Below, piece after piece: positions 36,856 to 45,377 of a stretch of DNA of 64,000 bases. Each line of letters starts with the position of its first letter. Position 1 is the first letter of the stretch. Source of the DNA: Xanthobacter autotrophicus Py2 (GTDB lineage: Bacteria; Pseudomonadota; Alphaproteobacteria; Rhizobiales; Xanthobacteraceae); contig CP000781.1 of the NCBI GenBank assembly GCA_000017645.1, positions 3,397,501 through 3,461,500 on the forward strand, read 5' to 3'. Made by a program: the position numbers and the translations under genes. The notes beneath the pieces were generated by a model. The model was not told where the DNA came from. It was given only the letters and a program-made list of their open reading frames with translations, and made no database searches.

Positions 36856-36932
36856 TTCAAGCCCACGCGGCGCCCGAGCGCGACCCTGTCGGCACCGGTC
36901 GAAGACCGGAGCCGTTGGTCTCAGTCCGGCGC

Positions 36933-37484
36933 TCAGGCCATTTCCAGGAAGATCAGCTCGCTCTCGTCATAGGCGCGACGCTCGATCTCGCGGAAGCCAT
37001 CCGGCCCGGTGAAGACGCCGGTGCGCTCCTCCACCACCACCAGCGCGTCGGGCGCGAGCCATCCGCCCGCCACGGCGCTGGCCAGCGCCTGCTCGGCCAG
37101 CCCCTTGCCATAGGGCGGATCGCAGAAGACGAGGCCATGAGGCTCGCCCGGCCCCATGTCGCCGAGGCGGGTGGCGTCGCGGCGGAACACCTTGGTGACG
37201 CCGGTGAGGCCTAGCGCCTCCACATTGTCGCGAATGAGGCCACGGGCCTCCGCCGCCTCTTCCACGAACAGGGTGAAGCGGGCGCCGCGCGATAGCGCCT
37301 CGATGCCCAGAGCCCCCGTGCCGGCGAACAGGTCCAGCACCCGCGCGCCGTCGCAGGGGTCGCCATAGGCGTGGGCGAGCATGTTGAACAGGCTCTCGCG
37401 CAGCCGGTCCGAGGTGGGCCGGGTGGCGCTGGAGGAAGGGCCCTTCAGCGCGCGCCCTTTCAATCTGCCGCCGACGATGCGCAT
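36933..37484 (-). CDS. rsmD: RsmD, 16S rRNA (guanine966-N2)-methyltransferase
   Basis: 183 aa. MRIVGGRLKGRALKGPSS and RPTSDRLRESLFNML at the start are RsmD hallmarks. SAM motif I is VLDLFAGTGALGIEALSRGA, and the catalytic motif is FCDPPYGKGL (about residues 119-128). It methylates G966 of 16S rRNA during 30S assembly. It lies just after the pseudouridine synthase gene on the same strand, a common pairing of rRNA modification genes. Confidence 0.94.
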   Translation of the reverse strand: MRIVGGRLKGRALKGPSSSATRPTSDRLRESLFNMLAHAYGDPCDGARVLDLFAGTGALGIEALSRGARFTLFVEEAAEARGLIRDNVEALGLTGVTKVFRRDATRLGDMGPGEPHGLVFCDPPYGKGLAEQALASAVAGGWLAPDALVVVEERTGVFTGPDGFREIERRAYDESELIFLEMA

Positions 37485-37502
37485 GGACGATTTTCTCGCC
37501 GA

Positions 37503-39365
37503 TCAGCGCTTGCCGCGCGGACCCGCAGGCTTGCCGCCGCCAGCCTTGCCACCGCCCGCGCGCCCGCCGGGCTTTCCGCCGGGCTTGCCACCGAAGCCGC
37601 CACGACCGGCGCCGGGCTTGCCCCCCGGCTTGCCGCCGAAACTGCGCGCGCCGGCCGGCTTGTCGCCGAAAGCGCGACCCGCACCTTCGGACGAGCGTTC
37701 GCTGTAGGAGCGACCAGCGCCGCCCGTGGGCCTGTCACCGGAGGGGCGGCTCCGCGCCGGCTTGTCGCCATAAGCGCGACCCGAGCCTTCGGATTTCTCG
37801 CCGTAAGCGCGGCCAGCACCCGCCGGCCGGTCACCCGTCGGACGGGCACGCCCCGCCGGCTTGTCGCCATAAGGACGGCTGCCGCCACGGGCGGGCCGGC
37901 CCTCCTGCTCGCTGGTGCGGTCCGGCCGTTCGCTGCGGGTGCGGAAGGGCCGCTCGCCCTGCTGCGGGCGCTCGTCGCGGCCGCGCCGGGGGGCGCCATC
38001 CGCTGTCTCCGGACGCGGGCGACGGGGGCGATCCTCTCCCTCCCGGGTGGGACGGCGACGGAAATCCTCGCGATCATCGCGCTCGCGGCGCGGGCCACGG
38101 GCATCGTCGCGGAAACCGGCGCGGGCTGGTCCGCGCTCGGAAAAGCGCTCCTTGCCCTCGGCCGGACCGCGGCGGAACGGGCGGGCTCCTGCTTCGTCCC
38201 TGTCGCTCTTGCGGGCACCGGGCCGGGCACCAGTTCGGGCGCCACGCGTCGGGGCGTCTGCCTTGGGCGCCACCACGCGTTCCACCTTCACCGTGCGGCC
38301 CTTGCGGTCGGCCACCGAGCCACGGCTCTCCACGGCATTTTCATCGCTCATGCGCCGGCGCGTGCGGGGGCCGGCGGGGCGGATGACATCCTCCACCGGC
38401 GCGTCGAAATCCTCGTCCTGCCGCGAACGGCGGGCCGGCGCCTTCAGGGTGCCGCCCTTCTCGGCTGCAGCCTGACGCTTGCCGGCGGGGCGCAGTGCCA
38501 CGCGGGGCGGGGCCTCTTCCAGCTCGCGCTCCACCAGCAGGCCGGTGAAATCGGCTCCTGCGGCGGCGGCGAGGTCGTTGCCGATCTGGTCGCGCAGCAC
38601 GCGGGTGCGCACCTCCTCGATGCCACCTTCCGGGACATCGCCCAGCTGGAACGGGCCGTAGGAGACGCGGATCAGCCGGTTCACCTGGAGGCCCAAGGCG
38701 CCGAACACATTGCGGATTTCCCGGTTCTTGCCCTCGCGCAGGGACACCGTGATCCAGGCATTGGCGCCCTGCACCCGGTCCAGCTCCGCCTCGATGGGGC
38801 CGTACTCCACCCCATCGACGGTGATGCCCTTCAGCAGGCTGTCGAGCTGGGCCTGGTTGACCTCGCCATTGGCGCGCACGCGGTAGCGGCGCAGCCAGCC
38901 GGTCTCCGGCAGCTCCAGCACGCGGGCAAGTCCGCCGTCGTTGGTGAGCAGCAGCAGGCCTTCCGAATTCAGATCCAGCCGCCCGACGCTCACGAGGCGC
39001 GGCAGGCCCTGGGGCAGGATCTCGAACAGGGTGGTGCGGCCTTCAGGGTCGCGATTGGTGGTCACCACGCCCCTGGGCTTGTGGTAAATGAAGAGGCGGG
39101 TGCGTTCGCGCTCGGGCAGGGGGGCGCCATCGACGGTGATGGCATCCTCGGCCGTGACGGTGACGGCAGGGGTGGTGAGCACCTCGCCGTTGACGGCCAC
39201 GCGGCCGGCCTCGATCCATTCCTCGATCTCGCGGCGCGAGCCGAGGCCGGCGCGGGCGACGACCTTGGCGATCCGCTCGGCCTCCTTGGGCGCGGCGGGG
39301 GTGAGTTCGCGCTTGATGCGCGGAACGCGGTTCTTGTCCTTGCGGGGCGGTGATGTGCGCGGCAT
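37503..39365 (-). CDS. RsuA/RluB-family rRNA pseudouridine synthase with very long low-complexity tail
   Basis: 620 aa, more than twice the core size. Residues 28-75 are the S4 RNA-binding domain (ERIAKVVARAGLGSRREIEEWIEAG). The catalytic domain follows with RLVSVGRLDLNSEGLLLLTNDG (about residues 124-145), whose Asp in GRLD is the nucleophile, and REGKNREIRNVF. It is most like RluB (23S rRNA U2605). From about residue 290 to the end the protein is disordered and Arg/Gly/Pro/Asp-rich, with many repeats such as AYGDKPA, and a final GGKPGGK block. The tail is encoded in high-GC repeats. The opposite strand is also open by chance. Confidence 0.9.
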   Translation of the reverse strand: MPRTSPPRKDKNRVPRIKRELTPAAPKEAERIAKVVARAGLGSRREIEEWIEAGRVAVNGEVLTTPAVTVTAEDAITVDGAPLPERERTRLFIYHKPRGVVTTNRDPEGRTTLFEILPQGLPRLVSVGRLDLNSEGLLLLTNDGGLARVLELPETGWLRRYRVRANGEVNQAQLDSLLKGITVDGVEYGPIEAELDRVQGANAWITVSLREGKNREIRNVFGALGLQVNRLIRVSYGPFQLGDVPEGGIEEVRTRVLRDQIGNDLAAAAGADFTGLLVERELEEAPPRVALRPAGKRQAAAEKGGTLKAPARRSRQDEDFDAPVEDVIRPAGPRTRRRMSDENAVESRGSVADRKGRTVKVERVVAPKADAPTRGARTGARPGARKSDRDEAGARPFRRGPAEGKERFSERGPARAGFRDDARGPRRERDDREDFRRRPTREGEDRPRRPRPETADGAPRRGRDERPQQGERPFRTRSERPDRTSEQEGRPARGGSRPYGDKPAGRARPTGDRPAGAGRAYGEKSEGSGRAYGDKPARSRPSGDRPTGGAGRSYSERSSEGAGRAFGDKPAGARSFGGKPGGKPGAGRGGFGGKPGGKPGGRAGGGKAGGGKPAGPRGKR

Positions 39366-39422
39366 GAGGGGCAGTTAGCACAGGCGAGGCGGCGCGGCGA
39401 GCGCGGCGATGACAGAGGCACC

Positions 39423-39866
39423 ATGTCCGGAACCTATATGCAGATGGCGCTGAACGAGGCGCGGGCCGCCGCAGAGCGCGGCGAGGTACCGGTGGGTGCC
39501 GTCCTGGTGCGCGGCGCCGAGGTGATCGCCCGCGACGGCAACCGCACCCGGGAACTCAATGATCCCACCGCCCACGCCGAGGTCCTGGTGCTGCGCACAG
39601 CAGGCGCGCGGCTGAAATCCGAGCGCCTGGTCAACTGCGATCTCTACGTGACGCTGGAGCCCTGCGCCATGTGCGCGGCGGCGCTTTCCTTCGCGCGCAT
39701 CCGCCGACTTTATTATGGCGCGTCCGATCCCAAGGGGGGCGGGGTAGAGCACGGGCCGCGCTTTTTCTCCCAGCCCACCTGCCACCACATGCCCGAAGTC
39801 TATGGCGGCATCGCCGAGCGCCAGGCCGCCGAGGTGCTGCGCAGCTTCTTTCAGGATCGCAGGTAG
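39423..39866 (+). CDS. tadA: TadA, tRNA-specific adenosine deaminase
   Basis: 147 aa. Zinc and catalytic motif HAEV (about residues 54-57) and PCAMC (about residues 83-87) in LYVTLEPCAMCAAALSFARI. It converts A34 to inosine in tRNA(Arg) ACG, an essential reaction. The start MSGTYMQMALNEAR is family-like. It is divergent from the pseudouridine synthase gene with 57 bp between. Confidence 0.94.
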   Translation: MSGTYMQMALNEARAAAERGEVPVGAVLVRGAEVIARDGNRTRELNDPTAHAEVLVLRTAGARLKSERLVNCDLYVTLEPCAMCAAALSFARIRRLYYGASDPKGGGVEHGPRFFSQPTCHHMPEVYGGIAERQAAEVLRSFFQDRR

Positions 39867-39892
39867 CCGTCGCCCCGGAGCAATCGAGGCCT

Positions 39893-40309
39893 TCAGCTGG
39901 ACGCCTTCAGGTCGATGAAGTCCCGGTTGTTCTGCTCATACCTGAAATTGTAGGGCTTGCCTTCCGCGCAGGTTTCGCCGGTGGCGGCCCGTCGCTCCAG
40001 CTTGTATTCGGTCCAGAAGGTCTTCCCGCGCAGGTCGGAGTCGAACCGGATGTAGATCGGGGGCGAGTGGTTTTCATTCTGCTTGTCATATTTGTGCGAA
40101 AAGCTCCGGTTCCAGCCGGGCTGGAGGCGGTAGCTGCTCCAGTTCCCGTCTTTCCCGACCTTGACGTCGAAATTGATGGCGTGCTGCGTCCGGTTGTGGA
40201 TGCAGGTGACGCCGTAGCGCGTGGCCGCCTGGGCTTCGGTGGTCGTGAAGGTGGCGAGGGTGGCAAGGGCCGCGGCGCACGTCGCCATCGGCAGGAAAGA
40301 CGGTATCAT
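39893..40309 (-). CDS. Secreted protein of unknown function
   Basis: 138 aa. Signal peptide ending TEAQAA (about residue 29). The mature part is rich in aromatic and Asn/Lys residues (TRYGVTCIHNRTQHAINFDVKVGKDGNW, SYRLQPGWNRSFSHKYDKQN) with two cysteines that could form one disulfide, suggesting a small beta-rich periplasmic protein. I recognise no family. Its GC content and codon use look less extreme than its neighbours, a possible sign of transfer. Upstream on its strand are two consecutive hairpins (40329-40376). It converges with tadA. Confidence 0.72.
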   Translation of the reverse strand: MIPSFLPMATCAAALATLATFTTTEAQAATRYGVTCIHNRTQHAINFDVKVGKDGNWSSYRLQPGWNRSFSHKYDKQNENHSPPIYIRFDSDLRGKTFWTEYKLERRAATGETCAEGKPYNFRYEQNNRDFIDLKASS

Positions 40310-40328
40310 CGGCCTTCTCCATGCTATC

Positions 40329-40376
40329 GTGCGTTCAGGATCTGTCCTGACGCACGCGATGACGTGTTGTCATTGC
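40329..40376. promoter_or_regulatory. Two adjacent hairpins upstream of secreted-protein gene
   Basis: Hairpin A: GTGCGTTCAGGA / TCCTGACGCAC (40329-40355) with loop TCTG and one bulged T. Hairpin B directly follows: GCGATGAC / GTCATTGC (40356-40376) with loop GTGTT and one G-T pair. They lie between the end of the dehalogenase gene and the start of the secreted-protein gene, both on minus. They could be a terminator without T run, a leader structure or an operator. Confidence 0.55.
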
Positions 40377-40498
40377 GTTAAGCATAGGAAACCGCATTCC
40401 CAGCACATCCACTGTTTGAGGGATGGAAGAATTCGCGGGTCCGTCGGGTCGCGAAATCCTTTTTCCGCGGCCGGGATCTCAGGCCGATGCCGCTGGTA

Positions 40499-41404
40499 TC
40501 AGTCCCCCGCCAGAAACGGCAGCACAGCGGCCAGCACCGCCCCCGGCGCCTCCTCGGCGACGAAGTGGCCGGCTTCCACCGCCGCGCCTTCCAGCTTGGG
40601 CGCGAAGACCTTCCAGGCCTCCAGCGGGCTTGCGCCACGGCTCGGGATGCCGGCCGCGCCCCACAGGGCGAAGGTGGGGCAGGAGAGGGTGCGCCCGGCG
40701 GCCAGATCCGCCTCGTCATGGGCGAGGTCGATGGTGGCGCCGGCCCGGTAGTCCTCGCACATGGCGTGGAGCCGGTCGGGCGAGGAGATGGCAGCGCGGT
40801 ATTGGGCCATGGCGCGGGGATCGAAGGGCGAGAGGTCCTTGGATCCGGTCCAGCTCGCCATGGTCCAGTCGAGGAACCAGGCGGGATGGGAGCCGATGAG
40901 CTTCTCCGGCAGGGGCTTGGGCTGGGCCAGCATGGACCAGTGGTACACTTGCAGCGCCCGTGCCCGGTCCATCTTGTGCCACATGACGTAGGTGGGGACG
41001 ATGTCCAGCACCACCAGGCGGTCCAGCCGGCCGGGATGGTCGAGGCCGAGCCGGTAGCCGGCCCGTGCGCCGCGATCGTGGCCCATGAGCGCGAAATGAG
41101 CGAAGCCCAGATGCTCCATCACCTCCACCATGGCGGCGGCCATGGCACGTTTGGAATAGGGGGCGTGATCCGTGCCTTCGTCCGGCGCCGCGCTCCAGCC
41201 GTAGCCGGGCAGATCGGGGATGATGAGGGTGTGCTGCTCGGCGAGCTTGGTCGCCACCTTGTGCCACATGACATGGCTCTGCGGGAAACCGTGGAGCAGC
41301 AGCAGCGGCGATCCGGTGCCGCCCTGCCGCAGGAAGATGCGGCCGGCCCTGGTGTCCACATAGTGAGAGTCGAAGCCGGGGAAGAGGTCGGTAAGGTCGG
41401 TCAT
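40499..41404 (-). CDS. Alpha/beta hydrolase, predicted fluoroacetate (haloacetate) dehalogenase
   Basis: 301 aa. Beyond the general fold (LLLLHGFPQSHVMWH), the complete catalytic set of fluoroacetate dehalogenase is present at the same residue numbers I recall for Rhodopseudomonas palustris RPA1163. Nucleophile is D110 (GHDRGAR), with carboxylate-binding R111 and R114, D134 (VVLDI) and H280 (EAGHF). The halide pocket is H155 and W156 (VYHWS) and Y219 (CEDYR). Such enzymes cleave the carbon-halogen bond of haloacetates to give glycolate. No transporter or regulator is adjacent, and other small-molecule hydrolase activity is possible. A GGAGG stands before the start. Confidence 0.84.
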   Translation of the reverse strand: MTDLTDLFPGFDSHYVDTRAGRIFLRQGGTGSPLLLLHGFPQSHVMWHKVATKLAEQHTLIIPDLPGYGWSAAPDEGTDHAPYSKRAMAAAMVEVMEHLGFAHFALMGHDRGARAGYRLGLDHPGRLDRLVVLDIVPTYVMWHKMDRARALQVYHWSMLAQPKPLPEKLIGSHPAWFLDWTMASWTGSKDLSPFDPRAMAQYRAAISSPDRLHAMCEDYRAGATIDLAHDEADLAAGRTLSCPTFALWGAAGIPSRGASPLEAWKVFAPKLEGAAVEAGHFVAEEAPGAVLAAVLPFLAGD

Positions 41405-41464
41405 GGCGTCCTCCGTTATCGTTGCTTCCCCACGCCGGGCGGGTTCACGCCCTCATGCGGTTCT

Positions 41465-42394
41465 TCATCTGGCGCCCAGCACCGCCGCGCAGGCCTCGGG
41501 CAGGTCGGCAAGGGTTAAAGGCGGCTTGGGCTTCGCCGGTTCCTTCTCGGGCTTGGGGTGCAGCACTTCGTCGGTGAACCACCAGTCCAGTTCCGATCCG
41601 CAGCCCTCGCCGGCGGGTGGGGCTTCCTGTGGGCGGCAGTCCGGGTTGCCCGGCGGGCAGGTGAGGCGGACATGCATGTGGTAGTCGTGGCCCCAGTAGG
41701 GACGCACCTTGGCGAGGAAGGAGCGGTCGCCGCTCGCCTCCCGGCACAGGGCCTTCTTGATGGCCGCGTTCACGAAGATGCGTTCCACGCGCGGGTCGAG
41801 GGCGGCGGCGCGGATGACCTTCCAGTGGTCGGGCCGCCAGTTGGCGGGATCGATGTCGCGGCGGTCGGCGCGCACCATCATGGACGCGGACAGCTTCTCG
41901 CGCTCCTCCCGGCTCAGCTCCCGGCCGGGGCTCGGGGTCAGCCAGATGTCGGCGTCGAGGCCGATCTGGTGGGAGGCGTGGCCGGTGAGCATGGGGCCGC
42001 CGCGCGGCTGGGACATGTCGCCCACAAGGATGCCCTGCCAGGACGACACCTTCGGCACCTGCGCGGAGAAGCGCTCCAGGAAGACGACGAGATCGGGATG
42101 GCCGAAATTGCGGTTGCGGGACAGCCGCATGACCTGCCAGTTCGGCCCGTTCACCGCCAGCGCCTGCGCGCCCGCGAGACAGCCCTTGGAATAAAAGCCG
42201 ATGGAGCGGGCGGCGAGGGGGGCGGGGTCCTGCACCCGTCCGAACAGCTCCTTAGCCGGGACCGGCCCTGCCGCGGCGGGCCGCGCCGCCGGCTTGCCGG
42301 GAAGCGCGGCCGGGGGCGCTACCTGCTGCGCCAGCACCAGCGCCGGCGCGCCCGCGACCAGCAGGCCGAGCAGGGCGCCGACGGCGCGGCGCAT
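41465..42394 (-). CDS. mepA: MepA, penicillin-insensitive murein endopeptidase
   Basis: 309 aa. Signal peptide ending ALVLAQ (about residue 23). The LAS-type zinc ligands are seen in MLTGHASHQIGLDADIWL (about residues 135-152) and PYWGHDYHMHVRL (about residues 231-243). MepA cuts D,D- and L,D-crosslinks in periplasmic peptidoglycan. The C-terminal extension after CGSELDWWF is Pro/Lys-rich. Its start codon overlaps the stop of the L,D-transpeptidase gene by one base (TGATG), so one protein that makes and one that breaks wall crosslinks are coupled. Confidence 0.93.
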   Translation of the reverse strand: MRRAVGALLGLLVAGAPALVLAQQVAPPAALPGKPAARPAAAGPVPAKELFGRVQDPAPLAARSIGFYSKGCLAGAQALAVNGPNWQVMRLSRNRNFGHPDLVVFLERFSAQVPKVSSWQGILVGDMSQPRGGPMLTGHASHQIGLDADIWLTPSPGRELSREEREKLSASMMVRADRRDIDPANWRPDHWKVIRAAALDPRVERIFVNAAIKKALCREASGDRSFLAKVRPYWGHDYHMHVRLTCPPGNPDCRPQEAPPAGEGCGSELDWWFTDEVLHPKPEKEPAKPKPPLTLADLPEACAAVLGAR

Positions 42395-43443
42395 CAGCTT
42401 TCCACCTTGTGGGTCATCACCACGAAGCCGCCGTCGTTGCGGGTGCCCGGATGGGCCGGCAGGTCGGTGACGAACAGGGTCGCCCCCGGCGTCACCAGAG
42501 CTGCCACCTGCTTGTTGATGGCGGGGTCCACCGTGATGCGCGCCAGCGCCTGCTGCGCTTCCCCCGGCGGCTGCTTGCCGCCCTCATAGGCAATGGCGCT
42601 CCAGCGCGGCGCGGCGCCGTCCGTGGACATCAGCACATAGACCACGTTGCCCAGCGGCGTTGCCGGATCGCGGATGGTGACGGGACCCTGCACCGTGGTC
42701 TGGGCGCCGCGCAGCACGGTGATGCTCCGGTCCGCTCCGCTGACCACCATGGACACCGGCTCCGGCGGGGCGGGCGCGATGGGCACCGAAGCGCCGGCCG
42801 CCGCCGCCACCTGCGCTTGGTCCTCGGGCGGCGCGCCCTGGCCGGTGGCCGAGACGGCGAGCTGCTGCTCCAGCCCCTCGCTCATGAGCAGGCCGGGGTG
42901 CAGCACGTCCTGCGGCGCCGAATGGCTGTCGGCGATGATCACCGGGGTGCCCAGATGGGTGACGGTGAACACCAGCTTGGAGAAGGCGAGCGGAAGGTGC
43001 ACGCAGCCGTGGGAGGAGGGATAGCCCGGCAGCCCGCCCGCATGCAGTGCCACCCCGGACCAGGTCAGGCGCTCGGTGTAGGGCATGGAGGCGTTGTTGT
43101 AGATGGAGGAGTGGTGGTCCACGTCCTTGCCGAGGATGGTGAAGACGCCGGTGGGCGTCTCGTGCCCGTCCTTGCCGGTGGAGACGGTGGCGACCCCGAT
43201 GCGCACGCCGTTGCGATAGACGAAGCAGAGTTGGTCGGTGAGGTTCACCACGATGGCGACGAAGCCCTCCGGCGCGCGCTCCGGATACCACACCCACTGC
43301 CCGGGCTTGAGCCCTTTGATGGCGGTGACATCCGGGTCATCCTCGGCCCGGACCGGCATCAGCGCATCGGCGAGGACGGCGCCGCCGAGGGCCGCGCCCA
43401 ACCTGAGCGCCCCCCGCCGGGAGAGGTGAAGGGTGAACGGCAT
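42394..43443 (-). CDS. L,D-transpeptidase (YkuD domain), Tat-type signal
   Basis: 349 aa from the ATG at 43443. The N-terminus LSRRGALRLGAALGGAVLADALM has the twin-arginine form, unusual for this family. The YkuD domain (about residues 55-165) ends in the catalytic GYPSSHGCVHLPLAFSKLVF with the active-site Cys and its His. These enzymes form 3-3 crosslinks or attach proteins to peptidoglycan. The C-terminal half (residues 200-349) is a separate region with no recognisable domain. Translationally coupled to mepA. Confidence 0.9.
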   Translation of the reverse strand: MPFTLHLSRRGALRLGAALGGAVLADALMPVRAEDDPDVTAIKGLKPGQWVWYPERAPEGFVAIVVNLTDQLCFVYRNGVRIGVATVSTGKDGHETPTGVFTILGKDVDHHSSIYNNASMPYTERLTWSGVALHAGGLPGYPSSHGCVHLPLAFSKLVFTVTHLGTPVIIADSHSAPQDVLHPGLLMSEGLEQQLAVSATGQGAPPEDQAQVAAAAGASVPIAPAPPEPVSMVVSGADRSITVLRGAQTTVQGPVTIRDPATPLGNVVYVLMSTDGAAPRWSAIAYEGGKQPPGEAQQALARITVDPAINKQVAALVTPGATLFVTDLPAHPGTRNDGGFVVMTHKVES

Positions 43444-43542
43444 CTTGAGGCCCCCCAACGTGCGAATCGCCTTTCCCTATGTGTGGCGCGCCGCGCCGGG
43501 CCTGTCCATGCGCGGCGCACCCTGACGAAGGGGGAGGGGGGC

Positions 43543-44256
43543 TTATCCGGTCATGGGAATGATGTCGGCCACCTCGATGCCCTCGGGATCGATGCGGCAG
43601 ACCAGGCCGATAGCCTCGACACCCCGCTCCCGCGCCCGGTCGAAGGCGCGGCCATAGGCGGGATCGAGATCGCGGGCGAGGCCGATGCTGCGGGCGGAGC
43701 CGATCTGGCTCAGATAGACCATGACGGCGCGGTTGCCCTTGTCGGCCTCCGCGCCCAGCTCCTCGAGGTGCTTGGCGCCGCGCGCGGTGACGCAATCGGG
43801 GAACTCGGCGTAGCCCGGGGTCCGCATGAGGTGAACATTTTTCACCTCCACGAGGCAGAGCGGCCGGGCCTCGTCCTCCAGCTGGATGTCGATGCGGCTG
43901 GACAGTCCATACTTCACCTCGCGCCGCAGGCGGGCGTAGCCGGAGAGCGCCGGCACCGCCCCGGCGGCGATGGCCTCGGCCACCAGCAGGTTGGGGTGCA
44001 TGGTGTTCACACCCACCAATTCGGCACCCGCGCCGAAATCCGCCTCCACCAGCTCCCAGCTGAGCGGCAGCTTGCGGGCGAGGTTGGCGGCACGCGACAG
44101 CCACACCCGGCTGCCGGGCGCATCCAGCCCCAGCATAGCGCCGGAATTGGCCACGTGGACGGTGGTCTCGGTGCCGTCGGCCAGCACCACGTCGGCGAGG
44201 AAGCGCTTGTAGCGGCGGATGAGGCGGCCCTGAATGAGCGGGGTGGGAAAGCGCAT
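43543..44256 (-). CDS. sfsA: SfsA-family protein
   Basis: 237 aa. The opening [21 protein letters not shown] and [21 protein letters not shown] (about residues 34-54) are the SfsA signature, and the core VEVKNVHLM with [14 protein letters not shown] contains nuclease-like acidic residues. SfsA was named for sugar-fermentation stimulation and is a putative nucleic-acid-binding protein of uncertain role. Its ATG shares one base with the stop of the upstream thioesterase gene. Confidence 0.92.
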
Positions 44257-44744
44257 CAGCCCTCGGCGCGAAGGTCGTTGGGGCGGTCGCTTTTGCCGTG
44301 AAGGCAGATGAGGGTCTGGGTGGCGGTGGCGCAATGGGTGCGCGTTTCGCCGGCCTGCGCATACACCTCCACCCGCACGATGGTGAGGGTGCGCCCGGAG
44401 CGCGTCACCTCGCCCACCGCGATCAGGCGTTCGCCTTTGCCGGGCGCCATGATGTTGATCTTGTATTCCACCGTAAGCACGGTGGAGTTCGGCGGGAACA
44501 GGGTGAAGGCGGCGTATCCCCCCGCCGTATCGGCAATGGCGCCGATGGCACCGCCGTGGAAGAAACCGTGCTGCTGGGTGACGCCCTCCCCATAGGGCAG
44601 CACCACTTCCGCCCGCCCCGGCTCCACCGCGCCGAGCGCGGCGCCCAGGGTCGCCATGAAGGGCTGGCGCGCGAAGCTCTCGCGGACCTTGGCCTCGAAG
44701 GCGGGATCTGGCGGGGTGACGGCGGGAGTGGGGTTGACGGTCAT
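44256..44744 (-). CDS. PaaI-type hotdog thioesterase
   Basis: 162 aa. Hotdog fold with the active-site signature [23 protein letters not shown] (about residues 57-79), the PaaI group pattern. [22 protein letters not shown] follows. It likely hydrolyses an aryl- or acyl-CoA. Only the last 162 codons of a longer open frame are real; the ATG at 44744 is set by homology. One-base overlap with sfsA. Confidence 0.88.
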
Positions 44745-44987
44745 GGGGCAGGGGTCTTGGTGGGGCGGGTCTTGACGGGGCGGGTCATGGCGGAGCGGGT
44801 CTGGCAGGCCGGGGAACTGGCGGGCGGCGACCTGGACGATCGCGGAGCTGCGACCATAGCCGATCGGTGCCGCCCCGCATCGCCTTTTCCAATCCGTCGG
44901 CGAGCGTGAGCGCCGCATTGACAGGATTGCCCGGCACCGCCTCTTCTCTCGGCAGCGGCGCAGCGGCCGTCCCGGAATCCTGACGCC

Positions 44988-45317
44988 ATGAGCTATCTTT
45001 ATCTCATCATCGCCATCGTCGCCGAGGTCATCGCCACCTCGGCCCTCAAGGCAACGGAGAGCTTCACCCGGCCGGGCCCTTCGGTGCTCGTGGTCGTGGG
45101 TTATGCGGCCGCCTTCTTCTGCCTGTCGCTGACGCTGAAGACCATGCCGGTGGGCATCGCCTATGCCATCTGGTCGGGGGTGGGGATCGTGCTGGTCACC
45201 GCCATCGCGTGGCTGTGGTACGGCCAGAGGCTCGATCTGCCGGCCCTGATCGGGCTCGGCCTGATCATCGCCGGGGTGATGGTGATCAACCTGCTCTCGA
45301 AGAGCGTCGCCCATTGA
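44988..45317 (+). CDS. SMR-family multidrug efflux protein
   Basis: 109 aa, four helices. The essential Glu lies in the first helix ([20 protein letters not shown]13), and the [15 protein letters not shown] motif of the third helix is exact. Works as an antiparallel dimer that exchanges protons for cationic drugs or guanidinium. EmrE-like rather than SugE-like is favoured by the WSGVG wording, but the substrate is not certain. It ends 4 bp before a hairpin terminator. Confidence 0.93.
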   Translation: MSYLYLIIAIVAEVIATSALKATESFTRPGPSVLVVVGYAAAFFCLSLTLKTMPVGIAYAIWSGVGIVLVTAIAWLWYGQRLDLPALIGLGLIIAGVMVINLLSKSVAH

Positions 45318-45320
45318 AAA

Positions 45321-45346
45321 AGGCGGCGCCGGATGGGGCGCCGCCT
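45321..45346. terminator. Terminator between SMR and GNAT genes
   Basis: AGGCGGCGCC (45321-45330) and GGCGCCGCCT (45337-45346), a perfect 10-bp stem, loop of six, then CTTTC on plus; on minus, the run from AAAA gives a T tract. Both flanking genes converge here. Confidence 0.88.
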
Positions 45347-45377
45347 CTTTCGTCCTGTCGGGGCAGACGGGATCTTG

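Noticed and set aside
37371..39353. 660-codon plus-strand open frame opposite the pseudouridine synthase gene
   Set aside because: Low-complexity shadow of the repetitive tail; the minus-strand frame has real S4 and catalytic motifs.
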